NCBI GenBank assembly: GCA_039000515.1
Contig: JBCFYV010011172.1
Coordinates: 77,018,577 to 77,082,576 of the forward strand
Direction: 5' to 3'
DNA: 64,000 bases
DNA from: Timema cristinae
Lineage: Eukaryota > Arthropoda > Insecta > Phasmatodea > Timematidae
Part shown: positions 47,325 to 60,046 of the stretch, in pieces
Numbering within the stretch: the stretch's first letter is position 1
Layout of the letters: the number at the start of each line of letters is the position of its first letter
Notes under the pieces: generated by a model
Told to the model about the DNA's origin: nothing
Database searches by the model: none
Seen by the model: only the letters and a program-made list of their open reading frames with translations
Position numbers and translations under genes: made by a program

Positions 47325-50300
47325 CGCGTGGTGGTAGTAAGGGGGCCGCCGCGCGTGAAGTTTCCAAATCTTCTATCCCCCTTTCCCCTGTTGTTGGATT
47401 CTCAATTAGATCCGTGCCTGGCTCTGCCTTACTTGACACTGGTTCAAGTGCTTCGTTTATTAGTGTTGATTTTTTGAATAGTTTAAATAATGTTGGGAAG
47501 ATACTGGTGGGGAAAGTCGGTGTTAAGGCCTTTGTCTTAGGCAATGGCAACCTCCTTAAGGTTAGTGAGAAAGTGAGTCTTTCCATAAAAATAAAGGGGT
47601 TTTCTTGGAAGAGGGACTTGTATTGTGTTCCAGCATTACCCTACAATTTAATCTTAGGTAATGACTTCCTGTGGGGAACTGGTGCTGTCATTGACCTGGC
47701 TAGGAAGGAGTTAAGTTTTGGGTTTTCGCCCAGGGTTAAAATCCCGTTTTATACTAATCATATTTTTCATAGTTTATGTTTGTTTGATGATGGTAAAATA
47801 GCCATTAGGGGTCTGCTATCTAAGTTTTCAGACGTCATTACTACCAGGTTAGGTAGTTGTAACGTCCTGCCTTATGAAATCGTAATGAGTGACAACATTC
47901 CCATTAGATCAGGTCCGTACTCATGTGCTCCGCCCAAGATGAAGGTTTTTCGGGAGTTGATCAATGATTTAGAATCAAAAGGGGTCATCCGCCCCTCGAA
48001 CTCACCGTATGCAAGTCCTGCATTTATTATACCCAAAAAAGGGGAAGGCTTCAGACTTATCGTCGATTATAGGAAAGTCAACAAAAAGATCCAGTTTGAC
48101 CCATACCCAATGCCTAGCGTAGAATCAGCCTTTCAGCATCTTGGTAGAGCTCGTGTATTTAGCCTGATTGATCTCAACGCAAGCTTTTTGCAATGCGCCT
48201 TGACAGAGTCTTCAAAAAAGTTTACTGCTTTTGTCACTCCGTGGAGACAATACGAATTTAACCGTGTCCCCCTTGGCTGTAGTATAGGCGGACAAGCCTT
48301 AAGTCGCGTACTGGACCATGTGTTGTCTGACATAAAATACGATTATGTATTTAACTACTTGGATGACATATGTGTATATAGCAATTCGCTTGAGGATCAT
48401 TTAGTGCATTTAGAGGAAGTGTTGACTCGATTAAGGCGAGCAGGCCTGACCGTAAATCCCGATAAGGTTACTTGGGCAAAACCCTCCATCAAATACCTGG
48501 GGTATGTTATTTCTGAGGGAAACCTCCTTATAGATCCCGAGCGAATCAGCCCCATCATTAATTACCCTCCCCCCTCAAATCTCAAGGGCGTGATGCGTTT
48601 TGTTGGCATGTGTGCCTATTACGCCAGATTTGTCCCGGCCTTTTCAGAGATTACCGCTCCGCTCAATGCTCTAAAGAGGAAAGGTGTCACCTTTTGTTGG
48701 GGTGAGGAGCAGGCTCAGGCTTTTAACCTATTGAAAGAAAAGCTTATCTCCCCCGAGGTACTAAGGATGCCCGATTTTTCTACTCCATTTCTCCTTCATG
48801 TTGATGCTTCGTCTGTGGCTCTGGGGGCTGTGTTGTCTCAGAGGTCATCGGAGGGAGTACGGCCGGTAGCCTTTGCTAGTCGAACTCTCACCGATGCCGA
48901 GAGGCGATACAGCGCCTATGAAAAGGAATGTCTCGCCTGTGTCACAGGCGTTGAGCGTTTCGCCGACTACCTAGAGCAACGAGAATTCGAGCTCTACACC
49001 GATAACCAGGCTCTTGCGTGGATGTGGGGTCACCCCAAGCAGCTAGGGAAAATAGGGAGATGGGTTTGGAGACTATCCAGGTTCAAGTTCTCCACCCACC
49101 ACATTTCCGGGAAACATAACGTTGTGGCAGATGCCTTGTCCCGCATGGCGGAAGATAACTCTCCTATTGGTTCTCTCGAGGTAGCTCCTGCTTCCTGTGT
49201 TATTCAGTCCATTCCTGAATCCTTTACGTCGATTGGGAACCACCAAACTAACGATCCGTGGTGTGTAGACTTAAGAGACAGGATATCTAGAGGGGAGAAA
49301 ATAGGGTCATATGCTTTATTCAAGGGGCTATTAGTTGTGACGAATTCTAAAGGGAAGTGCAGGAAAGTGGTTGTGCCAAGGGCGGTGCGATCTATGTTGC
49401 TGAAATATTTTCATGACTCTGCATATGGTGGCCATCTTGGAGTTTTAAAAACCTTTAGGAAAATTACTAAGGAATTCTTCTGGCCCGGTTTGTATAACGA
49501 TGTGAAGGAGTGGGTTAGCCATTGTGAGAGCTGCCAAAAGGCTAAACCCGCCCAAAATTCCAGAGTTGGGCTCCATTCGGCCGATGTTGCCCAACGTCCC
49601 TGGGACAAGGTCTTCATCGATTATATTGGGCCAATCACCCGTTCCACTTTAGGTAATTCGTGTATCCTTATTTTGGTAGATGCCTTTTCCAAGTTCGTGG
49701 TTCTGATCCCGTTGCGCAATATGAAGGCTACCACTACTGTCAACGCCCTCTGCAGACGAGTGTGGGCATTATTTGGAGCACCACGTGTTGTGGTCAGTGA
49801 TAATGGTCCTTGTTTCCGATCTAGCTGTTTCAAAAATATGTGTTTCGGTTGGGGAATCAAACATGTGACCACTAGCCCCTACCACCCCGGACCCAACCAG
49901 GTGGAAAGATTCAACCGCAACTTAGTCATAGCTCTTACTATTTACCACAGTGAGACGCAGAATGCGTGGGATCAAGACTTGGATTTTTTGAATTTAGCTT
50001 TCAATTCTGCTTTCCATGATTCGATTGGCTGTTCTCCTGCTTCCATCTTTCTGGGTAGAGAGTTGAATCACCCCCTATTAGCCATTTGGAACATAGACCC
50101 ATTATTAGAGAATTATGATGACTCCTCCCATAAGGATAGATGTCAACGTGCCCTGGATCACCTTAAAAGGGCTCAAAGAAGGGTGGCTACTGCTTATAAT
50201 AAAGGGAGACTCCCCGTTCCCTTCTGTGTGGGGGATAGCGTTTTATGTAGGGAATTCCCTTTGAGCTCCTCGGCGGAGAAGAGATCAGCGAAGTTGTGCC

Positions 50301-50443
50301 AGAGGTGGAGTGGTCCATGGACGGTTGACAAGTTTCTGACCCCCGTGACCGTCTATCTCAAGAATGTGAAGGATGTATCTATTTCTAGGCGAGCTCATGT
50401 TAGCCATTTAAAAAAAGGTTTATCTTCCCACCCTAAGGTTTGA
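47315..50443 (+). CDS. pol: pol polyprotein of the young Gypsy element, open throughout
   Basis: About 1040 codons without a stop, entered by -1 frameshift at 47312-47318; the nearest ATG (47264) precedes that site and is unlikely to be used. Numbering from 47264: protease with DTGSS at 58-62, reverse transcriptase about 215-400 with YLDDI at 365-369, RNase H about 505-630 (LLHVDASS, YTDNQALAW, VADALSRM), integrase zinc domain from about 716 (HDSAYGGHLG, then HCESCQKAK), integrase core with D in FIDYIGP (about 786), D in SDNGPCF (about 846) and E in VERFNRN (about 881), then a basic tail. All catalytic residues are present. Domain order protease-RT-RH-IN defines Ty3/Gypsy. GC content is higher than in the host DNA. 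Confidence 0.93.
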   Translation, partial: KRVTRGGSKGAAAREVSKSSIPLSPVVGFSIRSVPGSALLDTGSSASFISVDFLNSLNNVGKILVGKVGVKAFVLGNGNLLKVSEKVSLSIKIKGFSWKRDLYCVPALPYNLILGNDFLWGTGAVIDLARKELSFGFSPRVKIPFYTNHIFHSLCLFDDGKIAIRGLLSKFSDVITTRLGSCNVLPYEIVMSDNIPIRSGPYSCAPPKMKVFRELINDLESKGVIRPSNSPYASPAFIIPKKGEGFRLIVDYRKVNKKIQFDPYPMPSVESAFQHLGRARVFSLIDLNASFLQCALTESSKKFTAFVTPWRQYEFNRVPLGCSIGGQALSRVLDHVLSDIKYDYVFNYLDDICVYSNSLEDHLVHLEEVLTRLRRAGLTVNPDKVTWAKPSIKYLGYVISEGNLLIDPERISPIINYPPPSNLKGVMRFVGMCAYYARFVPAFSEITAPLNALKRKGVTFCWGEEQAQAFNLLKEKLISPEVLRMPDFSTPFLLHVDASSVALGAVLSQRSSEGVRPVAFASRTLTDAERRYSAYEKECLACVTGVERFADYLEQREFELYTDNQALAWMWGHPKQLGKIGRWVWRLSRFKFSTHHISGKHNVVADALSRMAEDNSPIGSLEVAPASCVIQSIPESFTSIGNHQTNDPWCVDLRDRISRGEKIGSYALFKGLLVVTNSKGKCRKVVVPRAVRSMLLKYFHDSAYGGHLGVLKTFRKITKEFFWPGLYNDVKEWVSHCESCQKAKPAQNSRVGLHSADVAQRPWDKVFIDYIGPITRSTLGNSCILILVDAFSKFVVLIPLRNMKATTTVNALCRRVWALFGAPRVVVSDNGPCFRSSCFKNMCFGWGIKHVTTSPYHPGPNQVERFNRNLVIALTIYHSETQNAWDQDLDFLNLAFNSAFHDSIGCSPASIFLGRELNHPLLAIWNIDPLLENYDDSSHKDRCQRALDHLKRAQRRVATAYNKGRLPVPFCVGDSVLCREFPLSSSAEKRSAKLCQRWSGPWTVDKFLTPVTVYLKNVKDVSISRRAHVSHLKKGLSSHPKV

Positions 50444-51296
50444 GCCCAATTGTCCCTAGGGATATGGTGTGGACCTTTTTTAATTTTTTTATGTGAGTTT
50501 AGGATATTGTGATAATTAATATATATATACATATATATATGTACTTATATATATTTATAACGTTAGCAAGTAAATGGTAGGTTAGGGATTGTTTATTCTT
50601 TGCTACTCCTGGGCCCAGGGCAAGTATTTTGAATGATATATATATATATATGTACATTTTTTATTATGTGCCGGACATGTGTATACCTAATCGAGATACA
50701 TCCTCGTAGTAGTGACAAGTGCAAAACTAGTGGAATAGTGCACCGAGAGGCTAATGACTGGCTGATTCTGTGCTACCAGGCGGCCATTGAAACTACGAAC
50801 TGCACCATTTGATAACTAGTCTAATCCTTTTTTCCTCGTATGAGAGCGAGAGAAAAAAATAATAATATATATAAATTTTTTTTGAACATTGGATAAGGAC
50901 CCTAATTAAGTAGGGATGAGAACATTTAATTCTGTTTACTGCTTCTGTTTTTTTTGTGTGTGCAGCCCAGAGGAGTCCGGTTTTCTATGTCGTCTCCCTC
51001 CCCTTCCCTTTATCCCGTGCGCATGCCGTGAGAGAAGTGGCTTGGTGATGTAGACCTGATGTGGAAAAGATTGTGGTGGCGGTTCGCAGCCTTCTATCAG
51101 ATGTGAACGGTGGAGCTACTATGGTGGGCAGCTGAACGACCTGGCGTTGGGCATTGTGCCTAATCCCTTCGGTGGTCGCAGCGGACACACACATCCGATC
51201 TACAAGGGTCCTGGAGGACAATCTGGCGCCAAGATAGAAGTAGAAGGATGTGATGGCCTACTCCCTCCCCCTTCGCCCCTTCAAGGGGGGGAGATT
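50444..51296 (+). other. 3' non-coding region and polypurine tract of the young element
   Basis: About 850 bp after pol with two TA microsatellites and no envelope-like frame. The purine tract AAGGGGGGGAGATT (51283-51296) directly precedes the 3' LTR. Confidence 0.75.
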
Positions 51297-52789
51297 TGTA
51301 GCATCGGATGGTGTACCATAGACTCTAAACAACAACAAGGCGCTGACTTACCCTGTTTGCCCGCTGCCGAGGCTCCATGCAAGATAGACACAAGTCGGAC
51401 GTAACTTCGCGGGACCGCAACAAAACTAATATTAACTTGAAGAATGGGACGCAAATCGGCGACGCCCGTAAAGTGGACTGACTGACGCAATGCGGATATC
51501 CACATCGTGAAGATTCCCGACCGGCCACGAACTTCCCCGAAGTTCGGTTTAGGCATGCGCAATATGTTCCCTGGTGATCCTAAATGTTTTCCCCCCCAAT
51601 GTCTCCCTTCTTTTCCCCCTCTGTGGCAGATTGTATTTATACGGGCATCTGAGCCTACTATCGAGACAATTGGGCCTTAACCGTACTAGGAGTAGGAGAA
51701 GCTCCGGCTTCATTCGTATTATAATGTAAGATCTAAATTATTTTCTGGCAACTCTAACTTAGCTTTGTATTAATATTAATTATTCTAAATTCAGTTTTGA
51801 CGTCATTTCAATTTATCTCAAAATATGGAACATTGTAGTAAATTTAATGTGACCTCGTTGGTATCACAATGTGAATCGAGTCGTAATCCTTGCTGGATAA
51901 TAATCGATTATTAACTTTTGAGAGATATCGATTTTCTTTCATCAATATAGAATGTTTGTTTTTTTAACTCAATATTTCTGTGAGAAATATTTAAATGCAT
52001 GTTCGCGGGAACATTGAGTTGGTTGAACTTAGGATTAAAACTTTTGTACCTTTGCTATAGACTCGTGACTATTTATTGTTATAAATTATTCGGAGTAAAT
52101 TTGTGGATACCAAATTAGGGTATTTTTCTTATGTTTAGTTCTAGGAGGTTATTAAGTGTAAATAAGCTTTGGTATTTAACTGTTAAGATATAAACCATAT
52201 TATTGTAAGCTTCCTCTTGTAACGTATCTTAATCATCACAAACATTATGACTGCCATTATAAAAAAAGAAAAGGGAACCAAAGCCTATAAAAGTTTTGTA
52301 ACGCTAAAGTAGAGTAAATGATTATTTGTTTGTTATGAACTTTCTAAAATCTACTGATAATACTATAACATTTTTACGACGTTTTGGGTGAAAACCATAA
52401 ATATTATACAATTGTATATATTACAACTATATTTGATGTTCAATATTTAATCCTTTTAAATAAATTTGATATTCTATATTCTACAAATATCTTCTTGACG
52501 TGATTTATAATATAAGATTTACCCACCATACCCTAGGTATACGAGAGTATATTTAAGTAAGTTTTCTAATATGGTGAACATGAGGGGCAGTATATATTCT
52601 TTACCTTCTCTTGAGATGGACTATCCATATGTTTTACTCTGCGACAGGTGGGAGTTGCGAGATCTGATGATTTGAATGTTGTCTTTAAACCTTGAAAAGA
52701 CAGAACTCCTTGCATTCACTCCTGATGTCCCCCCTTTTTTGTATGTACCTTTCTTGTAGTTTGAGCCTCCACCCCATTAGGACGGTTCA
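51297..52789 (+). repeat. 3' LTR of the young Gypsy element
   Basis: Same 1493 bp as the 5' LTR, offset 6628 bp; begins TGTAGCATCGG, ends GGACGGTTCA. Confidence 0.92.
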
Positions 52790-53324
<535 letters not shown>

Positions 53325-53671
53325 CAAACTTAATCATATTCTTATACTTATATATTTAATTATGCTATTTATGAATAAATACCAACAATGCAACCTCAAG
53401 TTTTCTTTGATGTTAGGTCATATGTATGTTTTCTTATCCTTTTCTTGGTGGGTACATATATACATATATATAATTTTCTTTGAGGACGACCGTCAACATA
53501 TCATTTCCGCAACCGGTGTGAGTTGCGTGCTCTGAGTTTCGAATGTTTATACTCGGACATCAAAACAAGAACTCCAGCTACTCACTCCTATTGCCCCCTT
53601 TTCTGCCCTTTTTGATGTTATTCATTTGGACCTCCTATTGGGGTTTAGTTTTGCTAAGGAGGGTTCACTAT

Positions 53672-54059
53672 AATTACGGCTGTATTTATTTGTTACAGGA
53701 ACATTATTTTTTTTTGGCAAAGTTTCAATGAGTGAAAAACTTCCGCCGTGGTATTACGTCAATGCTACCACTCTTCTCATCTTGACTACTGGATACGTTC
53801 ACCAGTTCACTTTCCTTTTGATTTTTCTTTTTTGTTTTCTGAATTATAATATTTAGAATCTTTAGTGTAGTGAACAGTCTTTGATTTAATCTCTTGAGCA
53901 CTTCTTAGATACGTATCCGGGAACAGTTTAGAAGGGGGGTTCTTCCACTCTCCCCTCTCTTCTAAGTTCCCTACTACCCTTATGAGGACTATCTTTCAGC
54001 CGTCCTATTAGCAGAGCTCACTAAGAGATAACTTAAGCCTCTACTCGTCGACTCTAATT
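53672..54059. other. Short unassigned stretch of the old element between insertion and protease
   Basis: Should correspond to the protease-RT linker of the old minus-strand element, but no convincing frame remains. Confidence 0.4.
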
Positions 54060-56562
54060 CTATATTTCTTGCTGTTTCCTGTCCTGAAGTATTAAACAAC
54101 TTTTCTGTCTTCCATTACTTTCAATTGCCGTGTTTGGCTTACAGTCAACTTGCCAACACACCCTTAAACTATGTATAGTTTGTTCTCTTATAAACGGTAT
54201 TTTGATCTTTTGCCAATCCTGCTGATATTCGACCGTTTTGGTCACAAAATTTATATATGCGCTCTTGGTTTCCAACCAATCCGTTCCGATAATAGCTGGG
54301 CAGGATAAATTTTTAATCACTAAAAATATAATTTCTTCCTCTATTCCCCCAAAATTTACTGTCAGAAAAATTGCTTGTTTACCTTAGTCATTTTCCCCCC
54401 AGTAGCTCTTGACAAAATTACATTTTGTACGGGTAGATTTGGCAACCTGTGGTCCTGGTTTTTCTCACAAATTAATTGATATGTTATCTTGGGACAAGCC
54501 ACTAACTTGAGAACCCGTGTCTACTAGGAAATCAATCTTTGCTTTTCTTACGTGGCCCTGTATTTCTAGTGATTTATGTAGCTTTACTTGTGAGCGTATC
54601 TCTTCTTCGTCCAATAAGTCCACTCTAGGATCATTTATTGAAACCGTATGGATTTTAGCGGCACTTGTTATTTGTTTTAATACCATTTGTTCTGTGATCC
54701 TTTCTTATTTTCCTACTTGACCGTGTGGATCAGAGTGATCAAGACCTATCAGTTTTTTGGTGACTCATTTTGGTATCTTCTTCCCGCTTCCATTGGTTCG
54801 CCTGGATGTTCCTGAATTAAGTCTAATTGGTCTGGATCGGTGTGCACCTCTGCTCTAACCATTTGAACACTCCTATGTCCTGTGTGTTGGTCGCCATCTT
54901 ATTTCCTCTGACCTCCTTCAAACTGTGATACTTTGGGCTTGTACGCTGGCCATCTCTGTGATGGTCTGGATTGGTGGTTCTTGTTCCTTGGTTGGTTTCA
55001 TTGGTTCTCACTATTATTGGTTTTGTAGCAGTTCTGGTTATTTCCATTCTTGTCTGACCGTCCCACGGGTGGTATTGGTGGGATTCTGAGTTTCTAGATG
55101 CTTGTGTTGCACAACTACTGTTGTGACTACCCTGATTCCTATCTCTATTTACATCCCATCTTTTGCGAGAATCATGTCGAGAGTAGTCGGGGGGGGGGGG
55201 GGGAAGGGGGGAGTAAATTTTGTTATATTGACCTCGCTTGCTTGCCCCATTATCCCTCGACCTCTCCTGTGACTCCATATTATATTTCTCTTATCTTCGA
55301 CCTCCTAGTCCTATTTTCCAATAACTGTTGGGCCTGTTCTCGCTGCACTCTGTTGTCTATCATTTCCACTATGTTTTTGAGGCCAGCTACTGTACTAATC
55401 TGTGCTGCCAAAAGTATGTCTTGTATTTGCCTGGTAAAATGATGAGTTAAATGGAACACAAATATTTCCTCGCTCATTGGTGTATCCAAAAGATAGCTTG
55501 CAAGTACAATATATGTACATACTCACATATGATTTTCTCTCTTGGATCGTATTTACCATTAAAAATTATTTGTAAAAAATAATCCTGTGCTTGAATATTC
55601 CAGAACCTTGACAACCCTAGCTTCTGTGTAGGCGCCCCACTCCGTATCATGCATGTCCACCGACACAGCTGCCTCTCCCTCAACTCCATCAAGTAACACG
55701 TTCAGTTTAGCCAATTCCTTAGATACATTTTGGGTGATTTTTTTTATCTAATTTACAAATACATTGTACGATCAAAACTTTTGAATTTCGGCCAGTAGAT
55801 TTAGGTATTCTTGTTTTTATCTATTCGAATTGTGTGTCCAAATCCGTAATAGTACATATGTGTTCCTCTATCTGTGTTGGTGTTCGTGTAGTAGTAATAA
55901 AAGATTTATTAGCTGTGGGTGGTCTATGGGTACTCATGGGCTCCTTGCTCGCACTCCCTACAGCCTCTAATTGCGTCACGCGTGTGGACAGTTCCATGAT
56001 CTCTTGTCTTGCACATTTATAATCTTGTTCTAATGCTAACTGTTTTTGCTGAACTAATCTGGTTGCTGGCTGCCACTCCCCCTTAAAACGTTCTTGCTCA
56101 TATTAATCGTAGTTAAGTCTTCTTGTAATTTGGTTTGTTCCTCCTGTATGGACTGTACGCGTTGCTGTACCTCTTTAGTGGCTCTTTAGTGCTCCATGTC
56201 GGCATGTATGTTTTAGAATCTTAATTGCCAATATAATATTTTGTCTAGTGTTTTCCCTGTCTTGTCTTGGGCTACTTTTAATGTGGTCGTCATCCTTTGA
56301 ATCATCTCCTCTGTCTTCTTTTGGGAAGTAGATATTTCTCTGGAATCGATTCTAAAAGTGTATTCAATAGTGACATATCTAGTGTAAGTGGGGAAGCTTG
56401 CACTATCTCCTCTGTGACCTTACCTAAATGAGTTGTTGCAACATTATTGGCTAGATTAATTAAAGGTGTTTGTTGTTGCTCAACTGTCATATCTTTTTGT
56501 CTAGATACAATCGCTTCATCATCTTTTAATACCTTCAACTGACTGTCTGATCTGTCCACCAA
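54060..56562 (-). pseudogene. Decayed gag and protease of the old Gypsy element
   Basis: Protease remains: KIDFLVDTGSQVSGL in 54686-54465, then a flap/second-half-like CPAIIGTDWLETKSAYINF at 54320-54200. Upstream on the minus strand are gag-like pieces: a charged, Arg/Asn/Pro-rich segment (55278-54823, the place of a nucleocapsid), and capsid-like helices with FHLTHHFTRQIQDILLAAQI (55489-55280) and further Gln/Leu-rich pieces to 56562. The reading frame changes repeatedly and a G12-type run (about 55191-55202) interrupts it. It is dead and continuous with the pol remains on the far side of the insertion. Confidence 0.72.
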
Positions 56563-56862
56563 GCCTGTGCCCCTATCTTAATTCAGGTGTTCCATTTCCT
56601 CTCCTTCCACAGTTTCTCCTCTCCCTTCCATAGTAATCTTAATTTGTCTTGTGGTCCTCATCAAATTCATTTCTTGATGTTTTTTACAAGATATATCCTC
56701 CTCCTATCTATTGCGTCCTAGAAGACTTGTAATTACTTAAAATAATGCCTACAAGATCACTTACTTTGGATCACCACACTCCACACGCCACTGGAACGTT
56801 ACTGACTCATTTATACTCTGTCCTCACTCACCAATTCTGCTAACAGCTTACACTTATCTGAT
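56563..56862 (-). other. Leader segment of the old element next to the tandem array
   Basis: AT- and pyrimidine-rich, probably 5' end of gag or leader; no clear start codon could be defended. Confidence 0.4.
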
Positions 56863-59800
56863 GATTGCCGGTGTCCTCTTCTTATCGTAGAGTTGTTAGA
56901 TCTCGTAGTCGTAGTCGTGGCTTTGTGTCTACTGATTGCCGGTGTCCTCTTCTTCTCGTAGAGTTGTTAGATCTCGTAGTCGTAGTCCTGGCTTTGTGTC
57001 TACTGATTGCCGGTGTCCTCTTCTTATCGTAGAGTTGCTAGATCTCGTAGTCGTAGTCCTGGCTTTGTGTCTACTGATTGCAGGTGTCCTCTTCTTATTG
57101 TAGAGTTGCTAGATCTCGTAGTCGTAGTCCTGGCTTTGTGTCTGCTGATTGTCGGTGTCCTCTTCTTCTCGTAGAGTTGCTAGATCTCGTAGTCGTTGTC
57201 CTGGCTTTGTGTCTACTGATTGCCGGTGTCCTCTTCTTCTCGTAGAGTTGCTAGATCTCGTAGTCGTAGTCCTGGCTTTGTGTCTACTGATTGCCGGTGT
57301 CCTCTACTTGTCGTAGAGTTGCTAGATCTCGTAGTCGTAGTCCTGGCTTTGTGTCTGCTGATTGTCGGTGTCCTCTTCTTATCGTAGAGTTACTAGGTCT
57401 CGTAGTCACTGTCCTGGCTTTGTGTCTACTGATTGCTGGTGTCCTCTTCTTCTCGTAGAGTTGCTAGATCTCGTAGTCGTAGTCCTGGCTTTGTGTCTAC
57501 TGATTGCCGGTGTCCTCTTCTTATCGTAGAGTTGCTAAGTCTCGTAGTCGTAGTCCTGGCTTTGTGTCTGCTGATTGCCGGTGTCCTCTTCTTATCGTAG
57601 AGTTACTAGGTCTCGTAGTCACTGTCCTGGCTTTGTGTCTGCTGATTGCCGGTGTCCTCTTCTTATCGTAGAGTTGCTAGATCTCGTAGTCGTAGTCCTG
57701 GCTTTGTGTCTGCTGATTGTCGGTGTCCTCTTCTTATCGTAGAGTTACTAGGTCTCGTAGTCACTGTCCTGGCTTTGTGTCTGCTGATTGCCGGTGTCCT
57801 CTTCTTATCGTAGAGTTGCTAAGTCTCGTATCGTTGTCCTGGCTTTGTGTCTGCTGATTGCCGGTGTCCTCTTCTTCTCGTAGAGTTGCTAGATCTCGTA
57901 GTCGTAGTCCTGACTTTGTGTCTGCTGATTGTCGGTGTCCTCTTCTTCTCGTAGAGTTGCTAGATCTCGTAGTCGTTGTCCTGGCTTTGTGTCTGCTGAT
58001 TGTCGGTGTCCTCTTCTTCTCGTAGAGTTGCTAGATCTCGTAGTCGTAGTCCTGGCTTTGTGTCTACTGATTGCAGGTGTCCTCTTCTTATTGTAGAGTT
58101 GCTAAGTCTCGTAGTCGTAGTCCTGGCTTTGTGTCTACTGATTGCCGGTGTCCTCTTCTTCTCGTAGAGTTGCTAGATCTCGTAGTCGTTGTCCTGGCTT
58201 TGTGTCTGCTGATTGTCGGTGTCCTCTTCTTCTCGTAGAGTTGCTAGATCTCGTAGTCGTAGTCCTGGCTTTGTGTCTACTGATTGTCGGTGTCCTCTTC
58301 TTATCGTAGAGTTGCTAAGTCTTGTAGTCACTGTCCTGGCTTTGTGTCTACTGATTGCCGGTGTCCTCATCTTCTCGTAGAGTTGCTAGATCTCGTAGTC
58401 GTAGTCCTGGCTTTGTGTCTACTGATTATCGGTGTCCTCTTCTTATCGTAGAGTTGTTAGATCTCGTAGTCGTAGTCCTGGCTTTGTGTCTACTGATTGC
58501 CGGTGTCCTCTTCTTATCGTAGAGTTGCTAAGTCTCGTAGTCACTGTCCTGGCTTTATGTCTACTGATTGCCGGTGTCCTCTTCTTCTCGTAGAGTTGCT
58601 AGATCTCTTAGTCGTAGTCCTGGCTGTGTGTCTACTGATTGTCGGTGTCCTCTTCTTATCGTAGAGTTTCTAAGTCTCGTAGTCGTAGTCCTGGCTTTGT
58701 GTCTACTGATTGCCGGTGTCCTCTTCTTCTCGTAGAGTTGCTAGATCTCGTAGTCGTTGTCCTGGCTTTGTGTCTGCTGATTGTCGGTGTCCTCTTCTTC
58801 TCGTAGAGTTGCTAGATCTCGTAGTCGTAGTCCTGGCTTTGTGTCTACTGATTGTCGGTGTCCTCTTCTTATCGTAGAGTTGCTAAGTCTTGTAGTCACT
58901 GTCCTGGCTTTGTGTCTACTGATTGCCGGTGTCCTCATCTTCTCGTAGAGTTGCTAGATCTCGTAGTCGTAGTCCTGGCTTTGTGTCTACTGATTATCGG
59001 TGTCCTCTTCTTATCGTAGAGTTGTTAGATCTCGTAGTCGTAGTCCTGGCTTTGTGTCTACTGATTGCCGGTGTCCTCTTCTTATCGTAGAGTTGCTAAG
59101 TCTCGTAGTCACTGTCCTGGCTTTATGTCTACTGATTGCCGGTGTCCTCTTCTTCTCGTAGAGTTGCTAGATCTCTAGTCGTAGTCCTGGCTGTGTGTCT
59201 ACTGATTGTCGGTGTCCTCTTCTTATCGTAGAGTTTCTAAGTCTCGTAGTCGTAGTCCTGGCTTTGTGTCTACTGATTGCCGGTGTCCTCTTCTTCTCGT
59301 AGAGTTGCTAGATCTCGTAGTCGTAGTCCTGACTTTGTGTCTACTGATTGCCGGTGTCCTCTTCTTCTCGTAGAGTTGCTAGATCTCGTAGTCGTGGTCC
59401 TGGCTTTGTGTCTTCTGATTGCCGGTGTCCTCTTCTTATCGTAGAGTTGCTAAATCTCGTAGTCGTAGTCCTGGCTTTGTGTCTACTGATTGTCGGTGTC
59501 CTCTTCTTATCGTAGAGTTGTTAGATCTCGTAGTCGTAGTCCTGGCTTTGTGTCTACTGATTGTCGGTGTCCTCTTCTTATCGTAGAGTTGCTAGGTCTC
59601 GTAGTCACTGTCCTAGCTTTGTGTCTGCTGATTGCCGGTGTCCTCTTCTTATCGTAGAGTTACTAGATCTCGTAGTCGTAGTCCTGGCTTTGTGTCTACT
59701 GATTGCCGGTGTCCTCTTCTTATCGTAGAGTTACTAGATCTCGTAGTCGTAGTCCTGGCTTTGTGTCTACTGATTGCCGGTGTCTCTTTCTTATCGTAGA

Positions 59801-59913
59801 GTTACTAGGTCTCGTAGTCATAGTCCTGGCTTTGTGTCTACTAATTGCCGGTGTCCTCTTCTTATCGTAGAGTTGCTAAGTCTCGTAGTCGTAGTCCTGG
59901 CTTAGTCCTCGTA
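56863..59913. repeat. 71-bp tandem array, about 43 units, in the leader of the old element
   Basis: The unit, read on the plus strand, contains TTTGTGTCTACTGATTGCCG, then TGTCCTCTTCTTATCGTAGA and GTTGCTAGATCTCGTAGTCG. Period 71 bp (for example 56863 to 56934). Units differ at a few fixed positions (ctatcg/ttctcg, gctagatc/gctaagtc, gtcgta/gtcact). A higher-order repeat of eight units (568 bp) is visible: roughly 58105-58670 and 58673-59240 are nearly identical, down to rare variants. On the minus strand 71 is not a multiple of 3 and stops recur, so it is not a protein repeat. Confidence 0.95.
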
Positions 59914-60046
59914 TTTCTATCCGCAGATAATTCAGTTGGTTCGTTGAAGTCCACCACACGTTTATTGTTCACTTTTCACTATCCCAACCTGATTCGTTCT
60001 CCATTCCCGTTGGAATGCAAGTATCCTGTTCACGGAACCACTTGTT

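Larger units (their letters stand above)
44669..52789 (+). mobile_element. Young, nearly intact Gypsy-type LTR retrotransposon
   Basis: An 8121-bp element: LTR 44669-46161, gag 46238-47324, pol to 50443, non-coding 3' region with TA runs, purine tract, LTR 51297-52789. LTRs begin TG and end CA, both are 1493 bp, and I noticed only one difference (45985 a against 52613 g), so the insertion is very recent. It sits in a TA repeat; a 4-bp ATAT target duplication fits but cannot be proved there. No env-like reading frame follows pol. It has the opposite orientation to the old element. Confidence 0.92.

Noticed and set aside
47209..47586. 125-codon minus-strand frame
   Set aside because: Antisense shadow of the gag-pol junction and protease.
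44617..51562. Identical short minus-strand frames in both LTRs (about 90-105 codons)
   Set aside because: Antisense chance frames in the LTR, extended on one side by TA repeat translation; no protein-like features.
46238..52789. Envelope gene in the young element
   Set aside because: No open frame with signal peptide or membrane segment between pol and the 3' LTR.
55098..55442. 114-codon plus-strand frame
   Set aside because: Antisense to the decayed gag of the old element and crossing a long G run.
58173..58938. Two identical 65-codon minus-strand frames
   Set aside because: They are the same reading of the 71-bp array, 568 bp apart; the unit length is not a multiple of three and stops recur.
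56863..59913. CRISPR array
   Set aside because: Contiguous 71-bp units with no variable spacers, in a eukaryotic retrotransposon.
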